From Streptomyces pactum (GTDB lineage: Bacteria; Actinomycetota; Actinomycetes; Streptomycetales; Streptomycetaceae): a stretch of 64,000 nt of DNA. The position numbers and the translations under genes were made by a program. Location of the stretch: assembly GCF_016031615.1 (NCBI RefSeq), contig NZ_JACYXC010000001.1, positions 6,758,001-6,822,000 on the forward strand, given 5' to 3'. Every line of letters starts with the position of its first letter. The first letter of the stretch is position 1. Under the pieces are notes generated by a model that saw only the letters and a program-made list of their open reading frames with translations, made no database searches and was not told the DNA's origin. Positions 55,848 to 64,000 of the stretch are shown here, one piece after another.

Positions 55848-58800
55848 GTGCGATTCGGAGTACTGGGCCCCCTGGAGGTGCGGACGTCGGACGGCAGCCC
55901 CGTCCGGGTTCCCGAGGCGCGGGCCCGCGCCCTGCTGGCCGCGCTGCTGGTCCACCGGGGCCGGACCGTCCCCGTCGACCGGCTCATCGACGCCCTGTGG
56001 GGCGACGCGCCCCCGGCGAGCGACGTCCGCACCCTGCGGTCGAAGGTCTCGCTGCTGCGGCGCGTCCTGGAGGAGGCCGAACCCGGCGCCCGGGAGCTGA
56101 TCGAGTCCCGGCCGCCGGGGTATCTGCTGCGGGCGGACGACGACGCGGTGGACGCCGGCCGCTTCGAGGCCCTGCTGCGTCGCGCTCGGACGGCCGGTGA
56201 CCCCCGCACCCGGGCCCGGTTGCTCGGCGAGGCCACCGGGCTGTGGCGCGGCACCGCCGCGTTCGCCGACCACGCCGACGAGGAGTTCGTCCGCGCGGAG
56301 GCCCGGCGGCTGGAGGAGCAGCGCCTGGTCGCTCTCGAAGACCTGGCCGAGGCGCGGCTGGACCTGGGCGAACACGCCGTGCTCGCGGGCGAGCTGGGCG
56401 AACTCGTGGCGGCCCATCCGCTGCGGGAGCGGCTGCGGGGCGCGCATGTACGGGCCCTGTACCGGGCGGGCCGGCAGGACGAGGCGCTGGCCGGCCTCGC
56501 CGAGCTGCGCGACCGGCTCCGCGACGACCTCGGCATCGACCCCGGCCGCGAACTGGTCGAACTCCACGCGGCGATCCTGCGGCAGGACCCGCGCCTCACC
56601 CCCGCCTCCCCGGCCGCCCCCCGCGGACCCGCCGCGCGGCAACCTGCCCGCGCCGCTGACGGACCTGATCGGCCGTGCCGAGGACGTGCGGCGGATCGAC
56701 GCGATGCTGGCCGGTGGACGGCTGGTGACCCTCACCGGCGCCGGCGGGGTCGGCAAGACCCGGCTCGCCCTGGACGTGGCCGCGCGCCGCGCCGGGGCCC
56801 TCCCGGACGGCGCCTGGCTGGTGGAGCTGGCCGCGGCCCGTACCGCGGCCGAGGTGCACGAGGCCGTCGCGGCGGTCCTCGGACTCCGCGACGACCCGGG
56901 CGCCCCCGTCCGCCCGCTGCCCGGCCAGCTCGCCGACGCCCTCGCCGGCCGGGAGACGCTGCTGGTGCTGGACAACTGCGAACACGTGGTGGAGCCGGTC
57001 GCCGAACTCACCGCGCACCTGCTGCGCGCGGCGCCCGCGCTGCGGGTGCTGGCCACCAGCCGGGAACCGCTCGCGGTGGCCGGTGAACGGCTCTGCCCGG
57101 TCCCGCCGCTGGCGGTGCCGGACCCCGAGGAGACCCGGCCGGACCAGCTGCTGCGGTCCGACGCGGTACGGCTGTTCGTCGCCCGCGCCACCGCGGCCGA
57201 CCCCACCTTCCGGCCGGCGGACGGCGACGCCGGGGCGGTCGCCACCATCTGCCGCCGGCTGGACGGCATCCCGCTCGCGCTGGAGATGGCCGCCGCCCGG
57301 GTCCGGCTCATGCCGGTGACCGACCTCGCCGCCCGGCTCGACGACCGCTTCCGGCTGCTCACCGCCACCCTCCGGGCCGCGCCGACCCGGCAGCGCACCC
57401 TGCGCGCCACCCTCGACTGGAGCTGGGACCTGCTCGGCGAGCCGGAGCGGACCGTGCTGCGCCGGCTGACCGTCTTCGCCGACGGCTGCACGCTGCCGGC
57501 CGCCGAGGCGGTGTGCGCCGGCGGGCCGGTGCGCCGCGAGGACGTCCTGGACCTGCTCGGACGGCTGGTGGACCGCTCGCTGGTCGGACAGCACCAGGGC
57601 CGCTACCGGCTGCTGGAGACCGTCGCCGCCTACGGCGCGGAGCGGCTGGCCGAGGCCGGCGACGAGGAGGCCCGCGGCGCCCGGGACCGGCACCTCGCCC
57701 ACTACACCGGGTACGCCGAGCTGGCCGACGCCGGGCTCCGGGGCCCGGAGCAGCGGCAGTGGCTGCGACGGCTGGACGCGGAGACCGCCAACGTCCGCTC
57801 CGCGCTCGCCCACGCGGTCCGCCGCGGCCACGCCGACCCGGCGCTGCGGCTGGTCGGCGCCATGGCGTGGTTCTGGTTCCTGCGGGGCCGGTTCGCCGAG
57901 GCGCGGCGCTCGCTGGACCTGGCCCTCACGGCCGGCGGCACACCGGTGCGCAAGGCGGCGGCCCGGGCCTGGCGGGCGGGGATGTCGCTGCTGCTGCTCG
58001 ACGGGCACGACACCGACAGCCAGGCGGTGCTCAAGCTGTACGACGCCCTCGACGACCCCGCCGGACGGGCCCGTGCCCGCTGGTTCGTCGCGCTGGGCCG
58101 GGCCGGGTTCGGCGACCCCGCGGCGACGCTGGACCTGGCCGACCGGGCGCACGCCGGGTTCGTGGCCCTGGGGGACCGGTGGGGCGCCGCGGCGGCGCTC
58201 TCGGTCCGTGCCGAGGTCGCCCTCTACCAGGGCGACCACGCCCGGGCGCGGGCCGACGCCGACCGGGCCCGGGCCCTGTTCGACGAACTCGGCGACGGCT
58301 GGGGCCGGCTGCAGACCGCCTACATCCTGGGCGACCTGGCGGAGGCCACCGGCGACTACGGCACCGCCGAGCGCCTGCGGACCGAGGGCCACCGCCTCGC
58401 CCACGACCTCGAACTGTGGAACGACGCGGCCAAGATGCTGGCACGGCTGGGCCGGACCGCCGCCCTCACCGGCGATCCGGACCGCTCCCGGGACCTCCAC
58501 GAGCGGGCCCGGCGGCTGGCCGTGGCACACGGCTACCGGCGCGGCGAGGAGTTCGCCGAGGTCGGCCTCGGGCTGGTGGCCCGCCGCCAGGGCAGGCTGG
58601 ACGACGCCGAGGCCCACCTGCGCGGATGGCTGGAGTGGTGCCGCCGCTGGGAGGGCGACCACGGGGTGGCGTTCATCCTCGCTCAGCTCGGCTACATCGC
58701 CGAACAGCGCGGGGACGCCGGCACCGCCCGGAAGCTGCACCGGGAAGGGCTGGACAGCGCCCGGCGCACCGGCGACCCGCGCGCGCTGGCGCTCGCCCTG

Positions 58801-59097
58801 GAGGGGCTGGCCGGGGCCGAGGCGCTGGCCGGCGCGTACACCGAGGCCGCCAGGCTGCTGGGCGCCGCCGCGGCGGCCCGCGACGCGGTGGGGGCGCCGC
58901 TGCCCCCGGCCGAACGCGGCGACGTGGACCGCGCCATCGGCCGCATCCGCGCCCACCTCGCCCCCGAGGCGTACGCCCGCGCCTTCCGGCGGGGCGGCGA
59001 GGACTTCCGGCGGGACGGCGACGGCCTCCCCGGCACGGAGGTCCTGCCGGACCCCGCCCCGGACCCGGCGCCGGCCTCCGCACCGGAGCCGGTCTGA
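55848..59097 (+). pseudogene. AfsR/SARP-type regulator with NB-ARC ATPase and TPR domains; one frame break at a C-run (possibly a sequence error)
   Basis: The GTG at 55848 starts VRFGVLGPLEVRTSDGSPV, an OmpR-like SARP DNA-binding domain, followed by the BTAD domain (to about residue 250). At the C6 run 56617-56622 the frame must drop one base to continue into RGNLPAPLTDLIGRAEDVRR. After that come the P-loop TGAGGVGKTRLALDVA, Walker B ETLLVLDNCEHVVEP, and a long TPR-rich C-terminus ending at 59097 (about 1080 residues in all). Each half shows no further damage. AfsR-like proteins integrate phosphorylation signals and activate secondary metabolism. Confidence 0.85.
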
Positions 59098-59194
59098 CCC
59101 GCACCGTCCCGGCGAACCCGCGCGCGTTCCCGTCGACGGCCGCCACCACGGCGTCGGCGCGAGCACGCCGTTCCCGCGGCGGTCCGGTCGCCCG

Positions 59195-60079
59195 TCACGG
59201 GGCGAGGGAGAACACCTGCGAGGCGCCGAGCGGACCCGCCAGGGCGAGGACGGCCAGGGCCGTGGCCGTGACGAGGCTGACGAGGAGAACGAGGACGGCG
59301 AAGATGAGGGTGCCGGTGGTGCCGCGGCCGACCTGCGCCTCCGCCCTGCCCTCCGGGTCGTGGAGGATCTCCACCTGCGCCGTGTACTCGGACGTACCGG
59401 TGAGCTGGTGGACCCGGCCCTCCAGGTCGGTGAACTCGTAGGCGTCGGCGTACAGCCGCCGGCCTTCGACGAGGACGCCGTGGGTGCGCAGCCGCCACGT
59501 CTCCCGGACGAAGTGCCAGCCCCCGTACACGAAGTGGCGCAGCGGTATCGCGAGGGATCCGAACAGCCAGCACACCAACGCGACGTACCACTCGTACGCG
59601 CCGAGGACACCGGCGGTCAGCATCGCCGCGGCCGCCAGCAGGTAGAGGGTCACGGCGACGCGCGCGGCGATGCGGCGCCGGTCGGCGGGCGGCTTCGCGA
59701 CCGGTGTCTCGGTCACGAGCAGGGAGCCGTCGGCTCTGGGCTCGGTCGAGTCCCGGACGGGCAGTTTCCGCCGGAGTGCCTCGGTGAAGGCCCGCACCGC
59801 CGGGGCGCTGCGGCCGTGTACCGTCCACGACGTCGGACGGATCGTCCGCGGCGCGGTGAGGACGACGGTGAAACTCCGTCCGCCGGAACCGGCGCTCTCC
59901 ATCCGTTCGATGCAGGTGATCGGTATGCGCCTGCGGAAGGCCGGTGTCTTCAGGACCAGCGTGCCCTGTTCGAGCCGCGCCTCGAAGCCGCGGCGGCGTC
60001 CGGGCAGGATCACCGCGGAGGCGGTTTCCGGGACCGCGCTCGCACCGGAGGACGTACCCGCTGTCTCGTCCGAGGTCAT
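59195..60079 (-). CDS. Predicted membrane protein of unknown function
   Basis: The 294-residue protein has an N-terminal soluble PH-like region (AVILPGRRRGFEARLEQGTL, RSFTVVLTAPRTIRPTSWTV) and a first hydrophobic pair at about 140-180 (VAVTLYLLAAAAMLTAGVLG, WYVALVCWLFGSLAIPLRHF). A second soluble stretch follows (GVLVEGRRLYADAYEFTDLE), and a final TM hairpin at about 255-285 closes it (LIFAVLVLLVSLVTATALAV). I do not recognise a named family. It faces the PadR operon and may be unrelated to it. Codon use is less GC-extreme than in the AfsR-like gene. Confidence 0.75.
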   Translation of the reverse strand: MTSDETAGTSSGASAVPETASAVILPGRRRGFEARLEQGTLVLKTPAFRRRIPITCIERMESAGSGGRSFTVVLTAPRTIRPTSWTVHGRSAPAVRAFTEALRRKLPVRDSTEPRADGSLLVTETPVAKPPADRRRIAARVAVTLYLLAAAAMLTAGVLGAYEWYVALVCWLFGSLAIPLRHFVYGGWHFVRETWRLRTHGVLVEGRRLYADAYEFTDLEGRVHQLTGTSEYTAQVEILHDPEGRAEAQVGRGTTGTLIFAVLVLLVSLVTATALAVLALAGPLGASQVFSLAP

Positions 60080-60254
60080 GGGCAGAGACTAGAGCAGCCG
60101 GGATGCGGCTCGGGCCGTTGCCGGGCCCGCCCCGGGGCGGGCCGTTCCCCGGGTGAGGGCAGGGGCCGGTCCTTGAGGCCGATGCGCCTCCGGGGGCCGG
60201 CTGGGGACTCTCGATCGGTACTGCCGCTCCGCTACTCGGTGATACCGTATAGCA

Positions 60255-60275
60255 GTACTCGGTACCACGTAGTAC
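60255..60275 (+). promoter_or_regulatory. Inverted repeat before the PadR operon (autoregulation candidate)
   Basis: GTACT (60255-60259) and AGTAC (60271-60275) flank an 11-base centre that itself contains GGTACC. A TACTCGGT direct repeat (60233 and 60256) overlaps. It ends 23 bases before the PadR ATG, where PadR proteins commonly bind. Confidence 0.5.
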
Positions 60276-60298
60276 CGGCAGGCTGAGGAGCACCCGCG

Positions 60299-60625
60299 AT
60301 GGACGATCTGACCGAGATGTTGAAGGGCACCCTCGAAGGGTGCGTGCTCCACATCATCGGCAGCGAGGAGACGTACGGGTACGCCATCACCCGTCAGCTG
60401 AACGAACTCGGCTTCACCGACGTCATCGAAGGGACGGTGTACACCATCCTGCTGCGGCTGGAGAGGAACGGGCTCGTCCAGGTGACGAAACGGCCGTCCG
60501 GGGTCGGCCCGCCGCGCAAGTTCTACGCGCTCAACGACGCCGGACGCGAGGAACTCGCGAAGTTCTGGGCGAAGTGGCAGTACCTGTCATCACGCATCGA
60601 CAAGCTCAAGGAGGGCGGCAGATGA
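60299..60625 (+). CDS. PadR family transcriptional regulator
   Basis: The 108-residue protein reads MDDLTEMLKGTLEGCVLHII and has the PadR winged helix (EETYGYAITRQLNELGFTDV, EGTVYTILLRLERNGLVQVT) and a C-terminal dimer helix. The short length is typical of subfamily 2. It is first in a three-gene operon with two DUF1048 proteins, a recurrent association in actinobacteria and firmicutes. Its ligand is unknown. Confidence 0.92.
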   Translation: MDDLTEMLKGTLEGCVLHIIGSEETYGYAITRQLNELGFTDVIEGTVYTILLRLERNGLVQVTKRPSGVGPPRKFYALNDAGREELAKFWAKWQYLSSRIDKLKEGGR

Positions 60626-60978
60626 GCTTCTGGGAGAAGGCCACAGGCAGCGATCTCACCAGGGAGTGGCGGGCGTTCGAAGCCCGGGCCGAGGCCTTGC
60701 CGCACGACCACCGGGCGGCGTGGGGACAGATCATCGCCCACCTCTTCCCCTACGGCGACTTCACGGGCCGCAACCTGATGCCGATCCTCGACGACGCCCT
60801 GGGACTGCTCGAAGGAGCGGCGGCGGACGGGCGGAGCGTCCACGACGTGCTCGGCGACGACATCCGGGACTTCTGCGCCGCGCTCGCCGGCGGAGAAGGG
60901 GCGCGAACCTGCCACGACCGGTGGCGCGAGCAGGTGAACCGGAACGTCGCAAGGAAATTGAGCCGGCTGGGAGGCTGA
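60622..60978 (+). CDS. DUF1048 domain protein (first copy)
   Basis: The ATG overlaps the PadR stop codon (ATGA) behind a GGAGGGCGG box. The 118-residue product (MSFWEKATGSDLTREWRAFE) matches the DUF1048 pattern, with ALPHDHRAAWGQIIAHLFPY and LLEGAAADGRSVHDVLGDDIRDFCAALAGG. DUF1048 proteins are small helical proteins of unknown function almost always encoded after PadR regulators; they may be PadR-binding effectors or membrane-stress factors. The coupling argues for a functional complex. Confidence 0.85.
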   Translation: MSFWEKATGSDLTREWRAFEARAEALPHDHRAAWGQIIAHLFPYGDFTGRNLMPILDDALGLLEGAAADGRSVHDVLGDDIRDFCAALAGGEGARTCHDRWREQVNRNVARKLSRLGG

Positions 60979-60979
60979 C

Positions 60980-61306
60980 GTGAGCATCCAGGACATCATC
61001 GAGGGCAAGAAACAGTGGCGGGCGCACGTGGCTCGGGTCAAGGCTCTCCCACCGGACTACCGGATCGTCTACAAGGAGATGCAGAAGTACCTGTTCAAGG
61101 TCGGACCGAACGATCTGCCCGACGGGCCCCTGCTCCCCGGGATCCTCGACTTCTTCGAAGAGGGCGTCGCGGAGGGCAAGGGGGTCCTGGAACTCATCGG
61201 CACCGACGTCGCCGCGTTCTGCGACGACCTGGTCAAGGATTCCCCCGCCCGTGCGGATGTCCACCGGGCATCCATCGGCGCGGAATCCGGCGCGGACGAG
61301 AGGTGA
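60980..61306 (+). CDS. DUF1048 domain protein (second copy)
   Basis: From a GTG two bases after the previous stop codon, the 108-residue protein reads VSIQDIIEGKKQWRAHVARV. It contains ALPPDYRIVYKEMQKYLFKV and LDFFEEGVAEGKGVLELIGTDVAAFCDDLV, the same fold as the first copy. The two paralogues probably form a heteromer. Sequence identity between them is low apart from the LPxDYR/LPHDHR start and the G-x-DI/DV-AAFC segment. Confidence 0.85.
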   Translation: MSIQDIIEGKKQWRAHVARVKALPPDYRIVYKEMQKYLFKVGPNDLPDGPLLPGILDFFEEGVAEGKGVLELIGTDVAAFCDDLVKDSPARADVHRASIGAESGADER

Positions 61307-61557
61307 GGCCCGCGGCCCCGCGCCGGCAGACGTAACGGGCGGGCCGCGTCGCGCCGGACGGCCCGCCCCGCCGGAGCCCGTGCCCCTGCCCGCCGGTCTC
61401 GCCCGCGTCCGGGACCTCCGTGACCGCATCTCCCGTGCCGGGGCGCACGGGGTGCCGGCCGCCCGAGCCCGGGCGCGCCGGGCCCCGGCCGGGCGGCGGC
61501 GCCCGCTCGCGGCCGTGCGCCCTCGCCTCGCCGGCCGGACGCGGGCGCCCGGCCGGG

Positions 61558-62274
61558 TCAGTCCGTGAAGTGCGCGGTGAAGGCCGCCGCGTCCCAGGTG
61601 CCGCCCAGCGCCGGTGCCAGCCAGCCCGGTGCGCTCGCCCGGAACTCCTCGGGCGGCAGTGCGCCGGCCTCGTCCGGCACCGCGCCGAGCAGCGGCGCAC
61701 CCGCGTCCTTGGGCAGGTCGGTGAGGTTGCACCGGACCGCCAGGTCCGGGGTGGCGGGCCAGCGGCCGATCACCACCCCGGGGCAGCGCAGCCCCCGGGC
61801 GCGCAGCGCCTCGGCCGTCAGGTGGGTGGAGTTGAGGGTGCCCAGGCCGGCCTGGGTGACGACCAGGACCGGTGCGTCCAGCAGCCGGGCCGCGTCGGCG
61901 AGCGTCCCGCCCTCCTCGTCGAAGCGGACCAGCAGCCCGCCGGCCCCCTCCACCAGCACCAGGTCGTGCGTGGCGGCGAGCCGCTCGGCCTCGGCCGCGA
62001 CGTCCTTGGGCCCCACCGTGGGCAGTGCCGCGCGGCGCGCCGCCACGTCCGGGGCGAGCGGCTCGGGGTACCGGGCCAGTTCGGCGCCGGTCACCGGACC
62101 GGCCAGCCGTGTGACCTCCGCGACGTCGCCCGGCTCGCCGGCCGCGACGCCGGTCTGCGCCGGTTTGAGCACCGCCACCGTCCGGCCCCGGGCGAGTGCG
62201 GCGGCCGCCACGGCCGCCGTCACCACCGTCTTTCCGATCTCGGTGTTGGTACCGGTGACCACGAGCACCGACAT
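61558..62274 (-). CDS. bioD: Dethiobiotin synthetase
   Basis: The 238-residue protein starts MSVLVVTGTNTEIGKTVVTA, with the P-loop GTNTEIGKT at 8-16. LKPAQTGV carries the substrate-binding lysine and VEGAGGLLVRFDEEG is the second motif. BioD forms the ureido ring of dethiobiotin from DAPA, CO2 and ATP. It is the last gene of the bioB-bioA-bioD run and has a GGAGAGAG ribosome binding site. A strong hairpin lies between bioA and bioD. Confidence 0.95.
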   Translation of the reverse strand: MSVLVVTGTNTEIGKTVVTAAVAAAALARGRTVAVLKPAQTGVAAGEPGDVAEVTRLAGPVTGAELARYPEPLAPDVAARRAALPTVGPKDVAAEAERLAATHDLVLVEGAGGLLVRFDEEGGTLADAARLLDAPVLVVTQAGLGTLNSTHLTAEALRARGLRCPGVVIGRWPATPDLAVRCNLTDLPKDAGAPLLGAVPDEAGALPPEEFRASAPGWLAPALGGTWDAAAFTAHFTD

Positions 62275-62370
62275 GTCTCTCTCCGTACCTTTCTCTTCCT
62301 CACCCGACCCCCGACACCCCCACGCACGATCCCCGACGCCCGTCCTCGACGCCGGGCGCGCGGGGGTTCG

Positions 62371-62401
62371 GGGTGCGGCCGGGGCCGGCCCGGCCGCACC
62401 C
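62371..62401 (-). terminator. Hairpin between bioA and bioD
   Basis: A perfect 13-bp stem (62371-62383 with 62389-62401) with loop GCCGG lies 17 bases after the bioA stop codon. It may reduce or separate transcription of bioD. Confidence 0.6.
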
Positions 62402-62417
62402 GGCCCGGACGCGCGGT

Positions 62418-63722
62418 TCAGCCCGCCAGGGCCGCCGCCCGGACCGCGGCGCAGATCCGCGCCAGGTCCTCGTCGCCGGTCACGAACGGCGGCATGGTGT
62501 ACAGCAGCTCCCCGAACGGCCGCAGCCACACGCCCTCCCGTATCGCGGCGCGGGTCGCGGCGGCCATGTCCACCGGGTGGTCCAGCTGCACCACGCCGAT
62601 GGCGCCCAGCACCCGCACGTCGCGGACCCCGGGGAGCCCGGCCGCCTCCGCCAGACCCGACCGCAGCCCGGTCTCGATCCGCTTGACCTCCTGCTGCCAG
62701 TCGTGCGACAGCAGCAGGTCGATCGAGGCTCCGGCGACCGCGGTGGCCAGCGGATTGCCCATGAAGGTGGGGCCGTGGGCGAGCACCGGCACCGCTCCGC
62801 CGGAGATGCCCTCGGCGATCCGGGTGGTGCACAGCGTGGCGCCCAGCGTGAGATAGCCGCCGGTCAGCGCCTTGCCCACGCACATCACATCGGGCGAGAC
62901 CCCGGCGTGCCCGGCGGCGAAGAGCGTGCCGGTGCGGCCGAAGCCGGTGGCGATCTCGTCGAAGACCAGCGGCAGGTCGTGCTCGTCGCACAGCTCCCGC
63001 AGCACCCGCAGGTAGCCGGGGGAGTGGAAGCGCATCCCGCCGGCGTTCTGCACCACCGGCTCCACGATCACCGCGGCCAGCTCGTCGGTGTGCCGGGCGA
63101 ACAGCTCCCGCAGATGGGCCACGTACGCCGGGTCCGGCTCGGCGTCGAAACCGGTCGGCGGCGCGTCGGCGAACACCTGTTGGGGCAGCAACCCCGACCA
63201 CAGATGGTGCATCCCGCCGTCCGGATCGCACACCGACATCGGCTGCCAGGTGTCGCCGTGGTAGCCGCCGCGCCAGGTCAGCAGCCGCTGCCGGCCCGGC
63301 CGGCCGACCGACCGCCAGTACTGCAGGCACATCTTCACCGCGACCTCGACCGACACCGAACCGGAGTCGGCCAGGAAGACGTGCTGCAGCGGCTCCGGGG
63401 TGATCTCCACCAGCCGGGCGGCCAGCCGCACCGCGGGCTCATGGGTGAGCCCGCCGAACATCACGTGGCTCATCCGGTCCAGCTGGGCGCGGGCCGCCTC
63501 GTTCAGCACCGGGTGGTTGTAGCCGTGCAGCGCCGACCACCACGACGACATGCCGTCGATCAGCTCGGTCCGCCCCTCCGCGGGGGCGCCCAGCCGCAGC
63601 CGCACCCCCGCGGCCGACTCGACCAGCAGCGGTTCCTGGCGGCCCGGCATCGGCCCGTAGGGGTGCCAGACGTGCTGCCGGTCCAGGGCCAGCAGTTCGC
63701 CGGCGGTCAGCGGCTCAGGCAT
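62418..63722 (-). CDS. bioA: Adenosylmethionine-8-amino-7-oxononanoate aminotransferase
   Basis: The 434-residue class III aminotransferase starts MPEPLTAGELLALDRQHVWHPYG. DGMSSWWSALHGYNHPVL is the substrate-site motif typical of BioA, LVFDEIATGFGRTG holds the PLP aspartate, and VGKALTGGYLTLGA carries the Schiff-base lysine near residue 284. BioA makes DAPA from KAPA with SAM as amino donor. Its start overlaps the bioB stop by eight bases. Confidence 0.96.
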   Translation of the reverse strand: MPEPLTAGELLALDRQHVWHPYGPMPGRQEPLLVESAAGVRLRLGAPAEGRTELIDGMSSWWSALHGYNHPVLNEAARAQLDRMSHVMFGGLTHEPAVRLAARLVEITPEPLQHVFLADSGSVSVEVAVKMCLQYWRSVGRPGRQRLLTWRGGYHGDTWQPMSVCDPDGGMHHLWSGLLPQQVFADAPPTGFDAEPDPAYVAHLRELFARHTDELAAVIVEPVVQNAGGMRFHSPGYLRVLRELCDEHDLPLVFDEIATGFGRTGTLFAAGHAGVSPDVMCVGKALTGGYLTLGATLCTTRIAEGISGGAVPVLAHGPTFMGNPLATAVAGASIDLLLSHDWQQEVKRIETGLRSGLAEAAGLPGVRDVRVLGAIGVVQLDHPVDMAAATRAAIREGVWLRPFGELLYTMPPFVTGDEDLARICAAVRAAALAG

Positions 63723-64000
63723 TGGGCGGCAGGTCCGTTCCCGCGCCGCGGCGGCGCACGGCGACCAGGTCGGTGCGCGGCCCGCCGGCGGTGACCGCCT
63801 CCGGCGCGTCCGCGCCGTCCGCCGGGACCGCGGCCGGCTCCCCGCCGCCGCACGGCCCGCAGCCGCCCTCGCCGTGGCCCCCGCAGCCGCCGTGGGCGGC
63901 CGCGTCCCGGCGGTGCTCGGGCAGGGTGGTGGTGTCCGCTCCCTCCACCTCGAAACCGGCGTCCGCGATCATCGCCAGGTCGTCCTTGCCCGCCTGGCCC
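63715..64000 (-). CDS. bioB: Biotin synthase, C-terminal part only
   Basis: The frame enters from the right edge as GQAGKDDLAMIADAGFEVEG, the end of the BioB radical-SAM barrel. It is followed by a 60-residue tail that includes a Gly/Cys/His-rich patch (HGGCGGHGEGGCGPCGGG) and a basic end. The catalytic cysteines lie outside the window. BioB inserts sulfur into dethiobiotin. The stop overlaps the bioA start by eight bases, so the genes form an operon. Confidence 0.9.
   Translation of the reverse strand, partial: GQAGKDDLAMIADAGFEVEGADTTTLPEHRRDAAAHGGCGGHGEGGCGPCGGGEPAAVPADGADAPEAVTAGGPRTDLVAVRRRGAGTDLPPNA

Overview
The window is very GC-rich DNA from an actinomycete, almost certainly Streptomyces or a close relative. 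The evidence is the extreme G/C third-position bias, a WhiB-family protein, snapalysin, ECF41 and AfsR/SARP-type regulators, a Streptomyces-type gas vesicle operon and a thiopeptide cluster. I see no rRNA, tRNA, CRISPR array or complete mobile element.

Layout. 1-2.3 kb: the 5' part of a Cys/Met-metabolism PLP enzyme diverging from an Lrp regulator, then an ECF41 sigma factor. 2.6-5.5 kb (minus): an RlmA/TlrB-like 23S rRNA methyltransferase with an upstream mini-ORF and hairpin, snapalysin, and a small HTH/Clp-N gene pair. 6-8.6 kb: TetR diverging from an MFS exporter-cupin pair. 10-16.3 kb: WhiB-like and MerR regulators, a C39/BtrH-like cysteine-triad protein, a small secreted protein, and an amidohydrolase with a LuxR regulator. 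16.4-20 kb (minus): the gas vesicle operon gvpO-A-F-G-J-L-S-K behind a stress-sigma-like promoter. 20.6-31.1 kb (plus): a lactazole-type thiopeptide cluster (precursor, glutamylating dehydratase, pyridine synthase, azoline partner, YcaO cyclodehydratase, eliminase-dehydrogenase). 31-38.8 kb: an SDR, a DasR-like GntR regulator with a dre-like site, a ROK regulator, a two-component system and a divergent ABC transporter. 40-48 kb: mug, purB, MarR/VOC, then an MFS, HbpS-like, aldo-keto reductase and LLM run. 48.6-54 kb: an SGNH hydrolase, an HxlR/aldo-keto reductase island bracketed by transposase remnants, and two CBS-domain membrane proteins. 54.9-61.3 kb: an imine-reductase-like enzyme diverging from an AfsR-like regulator, a membrane protein and a PadR-DUF1048-DUF1048 operon. 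61.5-64 kb (minus): bioB(partial)-bioA-bioD.

The most interesting system is the thiopeptide cluster. Its core peptide is clearly lactazole-like but carries a longer C-terminal tail. A strong promoter precedes the precursor gene, and two perfect hairpins separate it from the enzyme genes. The lazD-like gene appears out of frame at three places. Single-base C-run shifts also break an AfsR-like gene and an HbpS-like gene and alter an MFS C-terminus, so these breaks look more like systematic sequence error than decay, although that cannot be settled here. Other points are a candidate ribosome-mediated attenuator in front of the rRNA methyltransferase and several predicted leaderless promoters.
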